Program-made: the position numbers and the translations under genes | NCBI GenBank assembly: GCA_029778535.1 | Contig: JAKOQB010000041.1 | Span: forward strand, 124,001-188,000 | Source: Pseudomonadota bacterium | Lineage (GTDB): Bacteria > Pseudomonadota > Gammaproteobacteria > Burkholderiales > Burkholderiaceae_F | Length of the DNA stretch: 64,000 nt | Direction of reading: 5' to 3' | The notes under the pieces: model-generated | The model's input: the letters and a program-made list of their open reading frames with translations, nothing else | What the model was told of the DNA's origin: nothing | Databases searched by the model: none | Shown: positions 1 through 9,248 of the stretch, one piece after another | How positions within the stretch are numbered: the stretch's first letter is position 1 | Layout of the letters: every line of letters starts with the position of its first letter

Positions 1-307
1 AGTCGTCGGCGCCGACCTCGAGTCCGACCACGCGGTCGACTTCCTCGCCGCGCGCGGACAGCATCACGATCGGCACGTCGGACGTGCGGCGCAGTTCGCG
101 CGCCAGCGACAGCCCGTCCTCGCCCGGCAGCATCAGGTCAAGCACGATCGCGTCGGGCGCGCGCTCGGCGATGCGCGCGCGCATCTCGCCGCCGTCGGCC
201 GCCTCGACGACATCGAAGCCGTTGGCGGCCAGAAAGCTCTTCAGCAGTCCGCGCAGGTCTGGATCGTCGTCGACGACTAGGATTCGCGTTGCCGTGGTTG
301 TCTGCAT
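1..307 (-). CDS. Two-component response regulator, receiver domain (5' part of gene, runs off window start)
   Basis: Reverse strand reads MQTTTATRILVVDDDPDLRGLLKSFLAANGFDVVEAADGGEMRARIAERAPDAIVLDLMLPGEDGLSLARELRR...PIVMLSARG; DDD, DLMLPGEDG and LSARG receiver motifs. Confidence 0.9.
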   Translation of the reverse strand, partial: MQTTTATRILVVDDDPDLRGLLKSFLAANGFDVVEAADGGEMRARIAERAPDAIVLDLMLPGEDGLSLARELRRTSDVPIVMLSARGEEVDRVVGLEVGADD

Positions 308-472
308 TTGAGGTCAGTCTAGCGGCCGGTCGCGACCGGTTCTTGCGTTCGTGCAGCTTGCCAATCGGTAACGCCGGCGTCAGCGCGGGGTGGGTGCGCC
401 GCGCACACACTCGCAACCGTGCAAGTCAGACGCTGCACACAACCCTGACGACAAGACTCGATGGAGGTTTTC

Positions 473-826
473 ATGTCAACGCGCAAACTGTTCCTTGCCC
501 TTGCATTTGCCGGCGCCGCCCCGCTGTCCGCGATGGCGGGTGTCGATTTCGTCAACGTCGGCGGCGAATTGGGCTACACGCTGCAGCAGGTGCCGACGAC
601 CGGCCTGACGCGCACCGAGAAGGTCGCGCAGGACCGGGCCCAGGCCGCGGCCGAGGCCGCGCAGTTGTCCGGCTGGCGCCGCGTCAACGGCGAGCCCGGC
701 TGGATCTACGAAGGGCACAAGTACGCACGGGTCAACGGTGAGTTCGCTTGCGTCGACGGCATCGACCACGGTGTGCAGGCGAGCCTTGCGCCGCTCGCGG
801 ATCCGACGCTATACCGCGGGGTGTAG
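473..826 (+). CDS. Small secreted hypothetical protein
   Basis: ORF with N-terminal signal peptide MSTRKLFLALAFAGAAPLSAMA; alternative start at 461. Confidence 0.65.
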   Translation: MSTRKLFLALAFAGAAPLSAMAGVDFVNVGGELGYTLQQVPTTGLTRTEKVAQDRAQAAAEAAQLSGWRRVNGEPGWIYEGHKYARVNGEFACVDGIDHGVQASLAPLADPTLYRGV

Positions 827-906
827 CGACATGCTCGACGCGGGTGGAGGACGCGGAGGCCGGGCGCCGGTACGATTCGCGCTCCGGCCTTGAACGCTGC
901 GCCCAC

Positions 907-1272
907 GTGTCAATCCCGCTCGACCCGCTCGGACTTTTGGCCCCGCGCATCGCGCTCGCGATGCTGGCGGGGTTGCTGCCGTTGCGCGCGCTGGCCGGGC
1001 CGCTCGACCTGCACATCGCGGCGGACAAGTTCGATGAGCATTGCGTGAAGCTCGCCGCGGGCGAGGTGATCAGCTATCGCTTCAAGAGCAGCGCGCCGCT
1101 GGATTTCAACATCCATCACCACCGCGGCAACGAAGTGCTGTATCCGGTCAGGCACGCGCAGGTGCGCAAGCTGGCCGGCACCTTCCGCGCGCCGGCGGGC
1201 GACGACTACTGCCTGATGTGGGAGAACAAGGGCGCGCAGGCGGTCACGGTGCGCGGCATCACCGAGCCGTAA
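907..1272 (+). CDS. Secreted hypothetical protein
   Basis: GTG start candidate at 907 followed by hydrophobic leader (LALAMLAGLLPLRALA-like) and a compact conserved-looking domain ending ...DDYCLMWENKGAQAVTVRGI. Confidence 0.55.
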   Translation: MSIPLDPLGLLAPRIALAMLAGLLPLRALAGPLDLHIAADKFDEHCVKLAAGEVISYRFKSSAPLDFNIHHHRGNEVLYPVRHAQVRKLAGTFRAPAGDDYCLMWENKGAQAVTVRGITEP

Positions 1273-1279
1273 GCGCGCG

Positions 1280-2737
1280 ATGAGCGGGCCGCGGGAAACG
1301 GAACTGAAGCTCGCGGTCGATGCGGCGGACGTGGCGCGGCTGCGGCAGCGGCTGCGGCGCTTCGGCCGGCCGAAGGTCGAGCGGCTCGAGACCGTCTACT
1401 ACGACAGCGCCGATTTCGCGTTGGCAAAGCAGGGCATCGCGCTGCGCGTGCGCCGCGCCGGCGGGCGCTGGCTGCAGACACTGAAGACGCTCGGCGCGCC
1501 GACCGCGCTCGCGCGCCGCGGCGAATGGGAGATGCCGGCGCCGCGCGGCCGGCTCGATCTGGCGCGCTTTGCCGGCACGCCGCTGCCGGCGCTGCTGCGC
1601 GCGCAGCCGGCGCTCGCGATCGCGCCGCGCTTTCGCACGCGCTTCACGCGCGCGCTGTGGACCAGTGCCGATCGCGCGATCGAGATCGCGCTCGACCGGG
1701 GCGAGATCGTCGCCGGCGATCGCTCGGCGCCGATCTGCGAGCTGGAACTGGAGCTGAAGGCGGGCGCTGCGGCCGCGCTGTGGCCGCTCGCGCTCGAGCT
1801 CGCCGGCTCGGGCAGATCGGCGCTGGCGCTCGCGCCGTACGGCGACTCGAAGGCCTCGCGCGGCGTCGCGCTCGCGTTGGGCCGATCGGCGCAGCCGGTG
1901 AAGGCGAACGCAAAGGCGTTTGCGGCGGCGCTCGCGAACTGCGACACGGCGGGCGCGGCGCTGCGTTCGGTGATCGGCACCGGCACCTCGATCCTGCTCG
2001 CCAACGCGCACGGCCTGCGTGTCAGCGAAGAACCTGAGTTCATCCATCAGGCGCGCGTCGCGGTACGACGGATGCGCTCCGCGATCCGGCTGTTCGAGCG
2101 CGAGGTCGAGTTCCCGCCGCGGCTGGATCGCGAGCTGCGCTGGCTCGGGCGCACGCTGGGCGCCGCGCGCGACTGGGATGTGTTCGCGCTGCAGACGTTG
2201 CCGTCACTGGCGCCGGCGGCGCAGCCGCTGCACGCCGCGGCCGCGCGACGCCGCGCGCAGGCGCTGCGGCGTGCGCGCGGACAGGTGGTGAGCGCGCGCT
2301 TTGCGCGCCTGACGCTGCAACTGCTGCAATGGTCGGAGTCGCCCGCGCGCGAGACGGTCATGTTGAACGAATTCGCGCCGCGCGCGATGCGCCGCGCGCT
2401 CAAACACCTGGTTCGTTCGGCGCGCGAATTCGAGCGGCTCACGCCGGCGCGCCAGCATCGCGTGCGCGTGCGCGCCAAGCGGCTGCGCTACGCGGTCGAC
2501 GCCCTCGCCGGCACGGCGGCGCGTTCCACGGCCGCGCTCGGCGCAAACCTGGCTTCGGTGCAGGACGCGCTCGGCGAGCTGAACGACATCGTGGTCGCGC
2601 GCCGTCTGCTGTCCGAGCTGCCGGCGCCGCACGCGCGATCGCTTCGCCTCGCGCTCAAGCGGCGGCGGACAGAACTGGCGCGCGCGGCCGCCAAGGCGCT
2701 GGCCGGCCTCGCGCGAATTCGCGATCCCTGGGCCTGA
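1280..2737 (+). CDS. CYTH and CHAD domain-containing protein
   Basis: N-term ETELKLAVDAADVARLRQRL (CYTH ExExK motif); C-term helical His/Arg-rich CHAD repeat (EFIHQARVAVRRMRSAIRLF, HRVRVRAKRLRYAVDAL). Confidence 0.9.
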   Translation: MSGPRETELKLAVDAADVARLRQRLRRFGRPKVERLETVYYDSADFALAKQGIALRVRRAGGRWLQTLKTLGAPTALARRGEWEMPAPRGRLDLARFAGTPLPALLRAQPALAIAPRFRTRFTRALWTSADRAIEIALDRGEIVAGDRSAPICELELELKAGAAAALWPLALELAGSGRSALALAPYGDSKASRGVALALGRSAQPVKANAKAFAAALANCDTAGAALRSVIGTGTSILLANAHGLRVSEEPEFIHQARVAVRRMRSAIRLFEREVEFPPRLDRELRWLGRTLGAARDWDVFALQTLPSLAPAAQPLHAAAARRRAQALRRARGQVVSARFARLTLQLLQWSESPARETVMLNEFAPRAMRRALKHLVRSAREFERLTPARQHRVRVRAKRLRYAVDALAGTAARSTAALGANLASVQDALGELNDIVVARRLLSELPAPHARSLRLALKRRRTELARAAAKALAGLARIRDPWA

Positions 2738-2759
2738 ACCGGCCCGGCTCCGGCGCAAA

Positions 2760-2775
2760 GGTGACCTGGGTCACA
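2760..2775. promoter_or_regulatory. CRP/FNR-superfamily-like palindrome GGTGA-N6-TCACA
   Basis: GGTGACCTGGGTCACA upstream of the SQR-like gene; GTGACC/GGTCAC perfect arms. Confidence 0.5.
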
Positions 2776-2790
2776 TACCCCGACCCGTAT
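2775..2790. promoter_or_regulatory. Candidate (degenerate) CsoR-family operator ATACCCCGACCCGTAT
   Basis: ATAC...GTAT ends and C-tract resemble the perfect site at 4592-4607; same 16-bp length. Confidence 0.4.
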
Positions 2791-2862
2791 CGCTTCTAGG
2801 TTAGCGCCTGGCTGCGGCGCCGACGACCGGCGCCGGCGACAGAGAACAGGGAGACTATTCAT

Positions 2863-4140
2863 ATGGCACACGTCGTCGTGATGGGCGCGGGCCTCGGCGG
2901 CCTGCCGATGGCCTACGAGATGAAGGAACTGCTGCGGTCGGACGACCGCGTCACGGTGGTCGGGCTGGGTGCGAGCTACAGCTTCGTGCCGTCGAATCCG
3001 TGGGTCGCGGTGCACTGGCGCAAGCGCAGCGACATCGAGTTCGCGGTCGCGCCGTACCTCGAGAAGAAGGGCATCGCGTACGACGGCCGCGGTGTGAAGC
3101 GCGTGCACCCGAAGGAGAACCGGGTCGAGCTCGCCGACGGCTCGAGCCTCGCATACGACTACCTGGTGATCGCGACGGGACCCAAGCTCGCGTTCGACGA
3201 GATCGAGGGGCTGGGGCCGAACGGGCACACGCAGTCGATCTGCATGGTCGATCACGCGGAGAAGGGCGCGTCGGCTTGGGACGCATTCGTCAAGGCGCCG
3301 GGGCCGATCGTGGTCGGCGCGGTGCAGGGCGCGTCGTGCTTCGGCCCCGCGTACGAGTTCGCATTCATCATGGAGACCGACCTGCGGCGGCGCAAGATTC
3401 GCGACAAGGTGCCGATGACGTTCGTCACCTCCGAGCCGTACATCGGCCACCTGGGACTGGGCGGCGTCGGCGATTCGAAGTCGATGCTCGAATCGGCGCT
3501 GCGCGAGCGGCACATCAAGTGGATCTGCAACGCCAAGGTCACCAAGGTCGAACCCGGCAAGATGTACGTGACCGAGCACGACGACGAGGGCAAGCCGAAG
3601 AAGGAGCACGTGCTGCCGTTCGCCTACTCGATGATGCTGCCGGCGTTCAAGGGTGTCGATGCGGTGTTCGGCATCGAGGGGCTGACCAATCCGCGCGGCT
3701 TCATCCTGATCGACGAGCACCAGCGCAATCCCACGCACAAGAACATCTACGCCGTCGGCGTCGCCGTGGCGATCCCGCCGGTGGAGGCCACGCCGGTGCC
3801 GACCGGCGCGCCGAAGACCGGTTTCATGATCGAGTCGATGGTGACCGCCACCGCGCACAACATCCGCGAACAGATGGACGGCAAGGAGCCGAGCCACAAG
3901 GCGACGTGGAACGCGGTATGCCTGGCGGACATGGGCGACACCGGCATCGCGTTCGTCGCGCTGCCGCAGATTCCGCCGCGCAACGTCAACTGGTTCAGCG
4001 AGGGCAAGTGGGTGCACCTCGCCAAGATCGCATTCGAGAAGTACTTCATCCGCAAGCTCAAGAAGGGCACGTCGGAGCCCTACTACGAGAAGTTCGTGAT
4101 GAGTGCGCTCGGCATCACCAAACTGAAGGAAAAGGTGTAA
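2863..4140 (+). CDS. sqr: Sulfide:quinone oxidoreductase-like FAD-dependent oxidoreductase
   Basis: N-terminal dinucleotide fold VVVMGAGLGGLPMAYE; GASCFGPAYEF motif; Cys at positions 127, 159 and 353 of the protein; C-terminal membrane-binding type region. Confidence 0.8.
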   Translation: MAHVVVMGAGLGGLPMAYEMKELLRSDDRVTVVGLGASYSFVPSNPWVAVHWRKRSDIEFAVAPYLEKKGIAYDGRGVKRVHPKENRVELADGSSLAYDYLVIATGPKLAFDEIEGLGPNGHTQSICMVDHAEKGASAWDAFVKAPGPIVVGAVQGASCFGPAYEFAFIMETDLRRRKIRDKVPMTFVTSEPYIGHLGLGGVGDSKSMLESALRERHIKWICNAKVTKVEPGKMYVTEHDDEGKPKKEHVLPFAYSMMLPAFKGVDAVFGIEGLTNPRGFILIDEHQRNPTHKNIYAVGVAVAIPPVEATPVPTGAPKTGFMIESMVTATAHNIREQMDGKEPSHKATWNAVCLADMGDTGIAFVALPQIPPRNVNWFSEGKWVHLAKIAFEKYFIRKLKKGTSEPYYEKFVMSALGITKLKEKV

Positions 4141-4143
4141 CGC

Positions 4144-4542
4144 ATGGCAACGCAAGTCAAATACGGCTTCGGCAAGACGGTCGCGCTCGGCTTCGACGCG
4201 GCGATCGAGAAGGTCACGCAGGAACTGGCGAAGGAGGGTTTCGGCATCCTGACCGAGATCGACGTGCAGGCGACGCTGAAGAAGAAGCTCGGCATCGACG
4301 GGCTGCCGTACCGGATCCTCGGCGCGTGCAATCCGCCGTTCGCGCACAAGGCGCTGTCGGCGGAGCCGCAGATCGGGCTGCTCCTTCCGTGCAACGTGGT
4401 GGTGCGGCAGGATGAGGCCGGCCGCGTGCTGGTCGAGTTCATGGACCCGGAGGCGGTGCTGAAGCTGGTCGACCGCGCCGAGGTCGCGCCGATCGCGGCC
4501 GAGGTGAAGGCGCGGCTGCAGCGGGTGATGGCCGCGCTGTAG
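4144..4542 (+). CDS. DUF302 domain-containing protein
   Basis: FDAAIEKVTQELAKEGFGILTEIDVQATLKKKLG...YRILGACNPPFAHKAL...GLLLPCNVVV is the typical DUF302 signature. Confidence 0.9.
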   Translation: MATQVKYGFGKTVALGFDAAIEKVTQELAKEGFGILTEIDVQATLKKKLGIDGLPYRILGACNPPFAHKALSAEPQIGLLLPCNVVVRQDEAGRVLVEFMDPEAVLKLVDRAEVAPIAAEVKARLQRVMAAL

Positions 4543-4549
4543 CTGCGCG

Positions 4550-4565
4550 TGTGAGGCACGTCACA
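4550..4565. promoter_or_regulatory. CRP-like palindrome TGTGA-N6-TCACA
   Basis: TGTGAGGCACGTCACA, exact match to the CRP half-site consensus and spacing. Confidence 0.55.
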
Positions 4566-4591
4566 AAGGGCGCCGCCGGTGCGCCTCGCGC

Positions 4592-4607
4592 ATACCCCCA
4601 GGGGTAT
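4592..4607. promoter_or_regulatory. Candidate CsoR-family operator ATACCCCCAGGGGTAT
   Basis: Perfect 7-bp dyad ATACCCC/GGGGTAT with 2-bp centre, 30 bp upstream of the RND adaptor ORF; CsoR-family gene lies in the same gene run. Confidence 0.7.
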
Positions 4608-4636
4608 CATCCGGCCGCAAGGATTCCTCTCACCGG

Positions 4637-5713
4637 ATGCTCACGATGCAACGCAGGACCCTGATCGCCGCCGCCGCTGCCGCAGTGGCGCTCGCCGCGG
4701 GCGCGGCGCTGCATGCGCAGAACAAGGGCGCGCCCGCGCCGGTCGACGCGCCCGCGCCGGCGGCGCGGCCCGCCACCGCCGAGGTGCAGTTGCGCACCGT
4801 GGCCGATGTCTATGCCGCCGACGCGGTGATCGAGGCGGTGCGGCAGGCCACCGTGTCGGCGCAGATCTCCGGCACGGTCACGCAGTTCTTCGTCGATGCC
4901 GGTGACCGCGTCAAGCGCGGCCAGTTGCTGGCGCGCATCGACGCGCGCGAGACCGACGCGCAGGTTGGCAGCGCGCGCGCCAACGTCGCACAGGCGCAGG
5001 CGGCGCTGGCTCAGGCCAGGCTGAACTACGATCGGACCGCGAGCCTGGTCAAGAGCAATTTCGTCAGTCAGGCCGCGCTTGACAAGGCCGACGCGGACCT
5101 GAAGAGCGCGCAGGCCGCGCTCGACGCGGCGCGCGCCGGCACCAGCCAGGCGATGACCGCGCGCAGCTTCGCCGAGGTGCGCTCGCCGATCGACGGCGTG
5201 GTCTCGCGCCGGCTGATGGAGCGGGGCGAGCTGGCCGCACCCGGCAAGCCGGTGGTCGAAGTGTTCGATCCCGCCGCGCTGCGAGCGGTGGGCGCGGTGC
5301 CGCAGTTCGTGATGGCGCGCGCGGCGCGCGCCGACCGCGCCACCGTGCAGTTGCCGACTCTGAATCACACGGTCGCGGCGACCAAGCTCACGCTGCTGCC
5401 GGCGGCCGACCCCAGGCTGCTGTCGACGCAGGTGCGCGCCGATCTGCCACAACAACTGCCGGCCGGCGTGGTGCCCGGCACCGCGGCCAAGATCCTGCTG
5501 CCGATCGGCACCGCCACCCGGCTCGTGATGCCTGCTGCGGCGCTGATTCGTCGCGGCGAACTGGCGCTCGCCAACGTGGTCGGCGCCGACGGCAAGCCGC
5601 AACTGCGGCAGATCCGCGTCGGCGACCCGGTCGAGGGACAGCAGGTCGAAGTGCTCGCGGGCCTGGCGGCCGGCGAGCGGGTGCAACTGAATCCGCTGCT
5701 GGCGAAGCAATGA
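4637..5713 (+). CDS. Efflux RND transporter periplasmic adaptor subunit (MFP)
   Basis: Signal peptide, lipoyl-like barrel (ISGTVTQFFVDAGDRVKRGQLLARID), alpha-hairpin, RSPIDGVVSRRLMERGE. Confidence 0.92.
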   Translation: MLTMQRRTLIAAAAAAVALAAGAALHAQNKGAPAPVDAPAPAARPATAEVQLRTVADVYAADAVIEAVRQATVSAQISGTVTQFFVDAGDRVKRGQLLARIDARETDAQVGSARANVAQAQAALAQARLNYDRTASLVKSNFVSQAALDKADADLKSAQAALDAARAGTSQAMTARSFAEVRSPIDGVVSRRLMERGELAAPGKPVVEVFDPAALRAVGAVPQFVMARAARADRATVQLPTLNHTVAATKLTLLPAADPRLLSTQVRADLPQQLPAGVVPGTAAKILLPIGTATRLVMPAAALIRRGELALANVVGADGKPQLRQIRVGDPVEGQQVEVLAGLAAGERVQLNPLLAKQ

Positions 5714-8700
5714 GCATCGCCGAGAACACCGCAAAGCTCGGCATATCGGGCCGCATCGCGCGCGCATTTCTCACGTCGCAGCTGACGCCGTTGCTGGCGT
5801 TGCTGGCGCTGCTCGCGGGCCTGTTCGCCGTGCTGGTCACGCCGAAGGAGGAAGAGCCGCAGATCAACGTCACGATGGCCAACGTGCTGATCCCGTTCCC
5901 CGGCGCGTCCAGCGAGGACGTGTACCACCTGGTTACGGTGCCGGCCGAGCAGGTGATCGCGCAGATCACCGGGATCGAGCACGTGTTCTCCGTCACGCGG
6001 CCGGGCCTGGCGATCCTGACCGTGCAGTTCAAGGTCGGCGAGGACCGCATCGCCGCGCTGGTGCGGCTGCACGACACGCTGCGCGCCAATTCCGATTGGC
6101 TGCCGCGGTACCTCGGCGTCGCCGACCCGATCGTCAAGCCCAAGGGCATCGACGACGTGCCGATCGTCACGCTGACGCTGGCGAGCGCGCGCGCGGACGC
6201 GACCGCGGAGAGCCTGCAGCGGATCGCGCACGCGCTGGAAATCGAGTTGAAGCGCGTGGCGGGCACGCGCGAGGTCGCAACCGTCGGCGGCCCCGATGAG
6301 GTCGTGCGAGTCACGCTCGACCCCGAGCGGATGGCCGCACACCGCGTCACCGTGACCGACATCGAGCGCGCGCTGCGCGCGACCAACGCGTCGGCGCCGG
6401 CGGGCGAACTCGTCGGCGGCAACCGCACGGTCGACGTGCGCGCCGGCGAGTTCTTCGGGTCGGCGCGCGACGTGGCGCAGCTTGTGGTCGGCGTCTCCGG
6501 CGACGCGATCGCGCGCCATCCGGTGTACCTGAGCGACGTCGCGCGCGTCGTCGCCGGCGCCGACACGCCGACCCGGTTCGTGTGGCACGGCGAGAAGATC
6601 GACGGCAACTACGTCGAAACGCCCGCGGTGACGATCTGGGTGTCGAAGAAGGCCGGCGAGAACGCGGCCACCGTCGCCGACGCCGTGCTGGCGCGCGTGG
6701 CGGAACTGAAGGGCACCGTGATCCCGAGCGATACGCAGGTCACGGTCACGCGCAACTACGGCGACACCGCGCGCGACAAGGCGAACAAGCTGATCCAGAA
6801 ACTGATCTTCGCCACGCTGTCGGTGGTGGCGCTGGTGTGGGCCACGCTCGGCCGCAGGGAAGCGATCGTGGTCGGCGCCGCGGTCGTGCTGACGCTGGCG
6901 GCCACGCTGTTCGCGTCGTGGGCCTGGGGCTTCACGCTGAACCGCGTGTCGCTGTTCGCGCTGATCTTCTCGATCGGCATTCTGGTCGACGACGCGATCG
7001 TGGTGGTGGAGAACATCCACCGCCGCTCGGCGTTCGATCACGCGCCGCCGACCGAGATGATCCCGCGCGCCGTCGACGAGGTCGGCGGCCCGACCATCCT
7101 CGCCACGCTGACGGTGATCGGCGCGCTGCTGCCGATGGCGTTCGTCACCGGGCTGATGGGCCCGTACATGGCGCCGATCCCGATCAACTCGTCGATGGGC
7201 ATGCTGCTGTCGCTGGCGATCGCGTTCGTCGTCACGCCATGGCTGGCGCTGCGGCTGCTGCACAAGCACCTCGGCGCCCACGCCGCGCCGGCAGCGGCCG
7301 ACAAGCTGTCGCAGAGGCTGGCCGCATTTTTCACCCGCGTGATGACGCCGCTTTTGCGCGGCGAAGCCGGCCGCGGCAATCGCCGCAAGCTGTGGCTCGG
7401 CATCGGCATCGCGATCCTGCTGTCGGTGGCGCTGGTGCCGCTGAAGTGGGTCGTGCTGAAGATGCTGCCGTTTGACAACAAGAGCGAGTTCCAGGTCGTG
7501 GTCGACATGCCGACCGGCACCGCGGTCGAACGCACCGCCGGCGTGCTGCGCGAACTCGCGGCCGAGATCGCCAAGGTACCGGAGGTCACGAACATCCAGG
7601 CCTACGCGGGGCTGGCGGCGCCGATCAACTTCAACGGGCTGGTGCGGCAGTACTACCTGCGTTCCGGCGGCGAGGTCGGAGACCTGCAGGTGAACCTGGT
7701 CGACAAGCACCAGCGCGAGCGCAAGAGCCACGACATCGCGCAGGCCGTGCTGCCCGCGCTGCAGGCGATCGCGAAGAGGGACGGCGCCGACATCAAGGTG
7801 GTCGAGGTGCCGCCCGGGCCGCCGGTGCTCAGTCCCATCGTGGCCGAGATCTACGGCCCCGACTACGACGCGCAGATGAAGCTCGCCAAGCAGGTGCGCA
7901 AGGTCTTCGAGGCCACGCCCGACATCGTCGCGATCGACGACACCACGCTCGACCCGGCGCCGCGCATCGTGCTGCGGGTGGACGCCGCCAAGGCGGCGCT
8001 GTACGGCATCGCCGCCGCCGACGTGGCGCGCACCGCGCAGCTCGCGCTCGCCGGCGAGGACATCACGCCGCTGCACGACGGAGTCAGCAAGCACGCGGTG
8101 CCGGTGCGGGTGGCGCTGGCGCCGGAGAAGATGGGTCGGCTCGACGACGTGCTCAAGCTCAGGCTGCGCGGACAGGACGCGCGCGGCCAGCCGTACGACG
8201 TCGCGCTGGCGGAGCTGGTGCATCCCGTGACGCTGCCGGCCGAGCGCGTGATCTACCGCAAGGACCTGCAGCCCGTCGTGTACGTCGTCGGTGATGTCGC
8301 GGGCGGCAAGGGCAGGACCGATTCGCCGCTGTACGGGATGTTCGAGCTGCGCGACGGCATCAAGAGGCTCGCCACGCCGGGGGCGCTGCCACTGCGGGAG
8401 CACTGGATCGCGCAGCCGTCGGACCGCTTCCGCGAATTCGGCCTGAAGTGGGACGGCGAGTGGCAGATCACCTACGAGACCTTCCGCGACATGGGCATCG
8501 CCTATGGCGTCGGCCTGATACTGATCTACCTGCTGGTGGTGGCGCAGTTCCGCTCGTACCTGACGCCGCTGATCATCATGGCGCCGATCCCGCTGACGAT
8601 CATCGGCGTGCTGCCGGGGCATGCGCTGTTCGGCGCGCAGTTCACCGCGACGTCGATGATCGGCATGATCGCGCTGGCCGGCATCATCGTGCGCAACTCG

Positions 8701-9015
8701 ATCCTGCTGGTCGATTTCATCCACCAGCGGCTCGGCGAGTGCGGCGACCTGCAGCGCTCGACGATCGACGCTGCGGCCGTGCGCGCCAAGCCGATCGTGC
8801 TGACCGCGGTGGCGGCGATGCTCGGCGCGCTGTTCATTCTCGACGACCCGATCTTCAACGGGCTCGCGATCTCGCTGCTGTTCGGCATCTTCGTGTCGAC
8901 GGCTCTGACGCTGATCGTGATCCCGGTTCTGTATTACGCGGCGACGTGGCGGCAGGAAGCCGCCCGCGCGTGCGCGGCCGAACCCGCGGTTCGAACCCAC
9001 CCTCAAGGAGCCTGA
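5710..9015 (+). CDS. Efflux RND transporter permease subunit (AcrB/MexB-like superfamily)
   Basis: 1101 aa; GILVDDAIVVVENIHRR, VDMPTGTAVERT, GIIVRNSILLVDFIHQR; ATGA overlap with adaptor gene. Confidence 0.95.
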   Translation: MSIAENTAKLGISGRIARAFLTSQLTPLLALLALLAGLFAVLVTPKEEEPQINVTMANVLIPFPGASSEDVYHLVTVPAEQVIAQITGIEHVFSVTRPGLAILTVQFKVGEDRIAALVRLHDTLRANSDWLPRYLGVADPIVKPKGIDDVPIVTLTLASARADATAESLQRIAHALEIELKRVAGTREVATVGGPDEVVRVTLDPERMAAHRVTVTDIERALRATNASAPAGELVGGNRTVDVRAGEFFGSARDVAQLVVGVSGDAIARHPVYLSDVARVVAGADTPTRFVWHGEKIDGNYVETPAVTIWVSKKAGENAATVADAVLARVAELKGTVIPSDTQVTVTRNYGDTARDKANKLIQKLIFATLSVVALVWATLGRREAIVVGAAVVLTLAATLFASWAWGFTLNRVSLFALIFSIGILVDDAIVVVENIHRRSAFDHAPPTEMIPRAVDEVGGPTILATLTVIGALLPMAFVTGLMGPYMAPIPINSSMGMLLSLAIAFVVTPWLALRLLHKHLGAHAAPAAADKLSQRLAAFFTRVMTPLLRGEAGRGNRRKLWLGIGIAILLSVALVPLKWVVLKMLPFDNKSEFQVVVDMPTGTAVERTAGVLRELAAEIAKVPEVTNIQAYAGLAAPINFNGLVRQYYLRSGGEVGDLQVNLVDKHQRERKSHDIAQAVLPALQAIAKRDGADIKVVEVPPGPPVLSPIVAEIYGPDYDAQMKLAKQVRKVFEATPDIVAIDDTTLDPAPRIVLRVDAAKAALYGIAAADVARTAQLALAGEDITPLHDGVSKHAVPVRVALAPEKMGRLDDVLKLRLRGQDARGQPYDVALAELVHPVTLPAERVIYRKDLQPVVYVVGDVAGGKGRTDSPLYGMFELRDGIKRLATPGALPLREHWIAQPSDRFREFGLKWDGEWQITYETFRDMGIAYGVGLILIYLLVVAQFRSYLTPLIIMAPIPLTIIGVLPGHALFGAQFTATSMIGMIALAGIIVRNSILLVDFIHQRLGECGDLQRSTIDAAAVRAKPIVLTAVAAMLGALFILDDPIFNGLAISLLFGIFVSTALTLIVIPVLYYAATWRQEAARACAAEPAVRTHPQGA

Positions 9016-9018
9016 CCC

Positions 9019-9240
9019 ATGACCGTCGACCGTCTGATCCGCATCTTCGCCGGTACCTTCATCCTGCTCTCGCTTGCCCTCGGTATCGAAGGCAGCCCGA
9101 TCTTCGTTTCGAAGTGGTGGCTGGCGTTCACCGCGTTCGTCGGCGCCAACCTGTTCCAGTACGGGTTCACGAACGCGTGCCCGCTGGGCTGGATGCTGAA
9201 GAAGCTCGGCGTGCCAGAGTCGAAGGTCGCCTGCGCGTAA
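9019..9240 (+). CDS. DUF2892 / YgaP-type inner membrane protein
   Basis: 73 aa, two hydrophobic segments, TVDRLIRIFAGTFILLSLALG...NLFQYGFTNACPLGWMLKKLGV. Confidence 0.85.
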   Translation: MTVDRLIRIFAGTFILLSLALGIEGSPIFVSKWWLAFTAFVGANLFQYGFTNACPLGWMLKKLGVPESKVACA

Positions 9241-9248
9241 CGACGACC

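Noticed and set aside
5365-9006. 1213-aa minus-strand ORF
   Set aside because: Antisense shadow of the RND permease and adaptor; R/H/Q/D-rich low-complexity translation typical of GC-rich non-coding frames.
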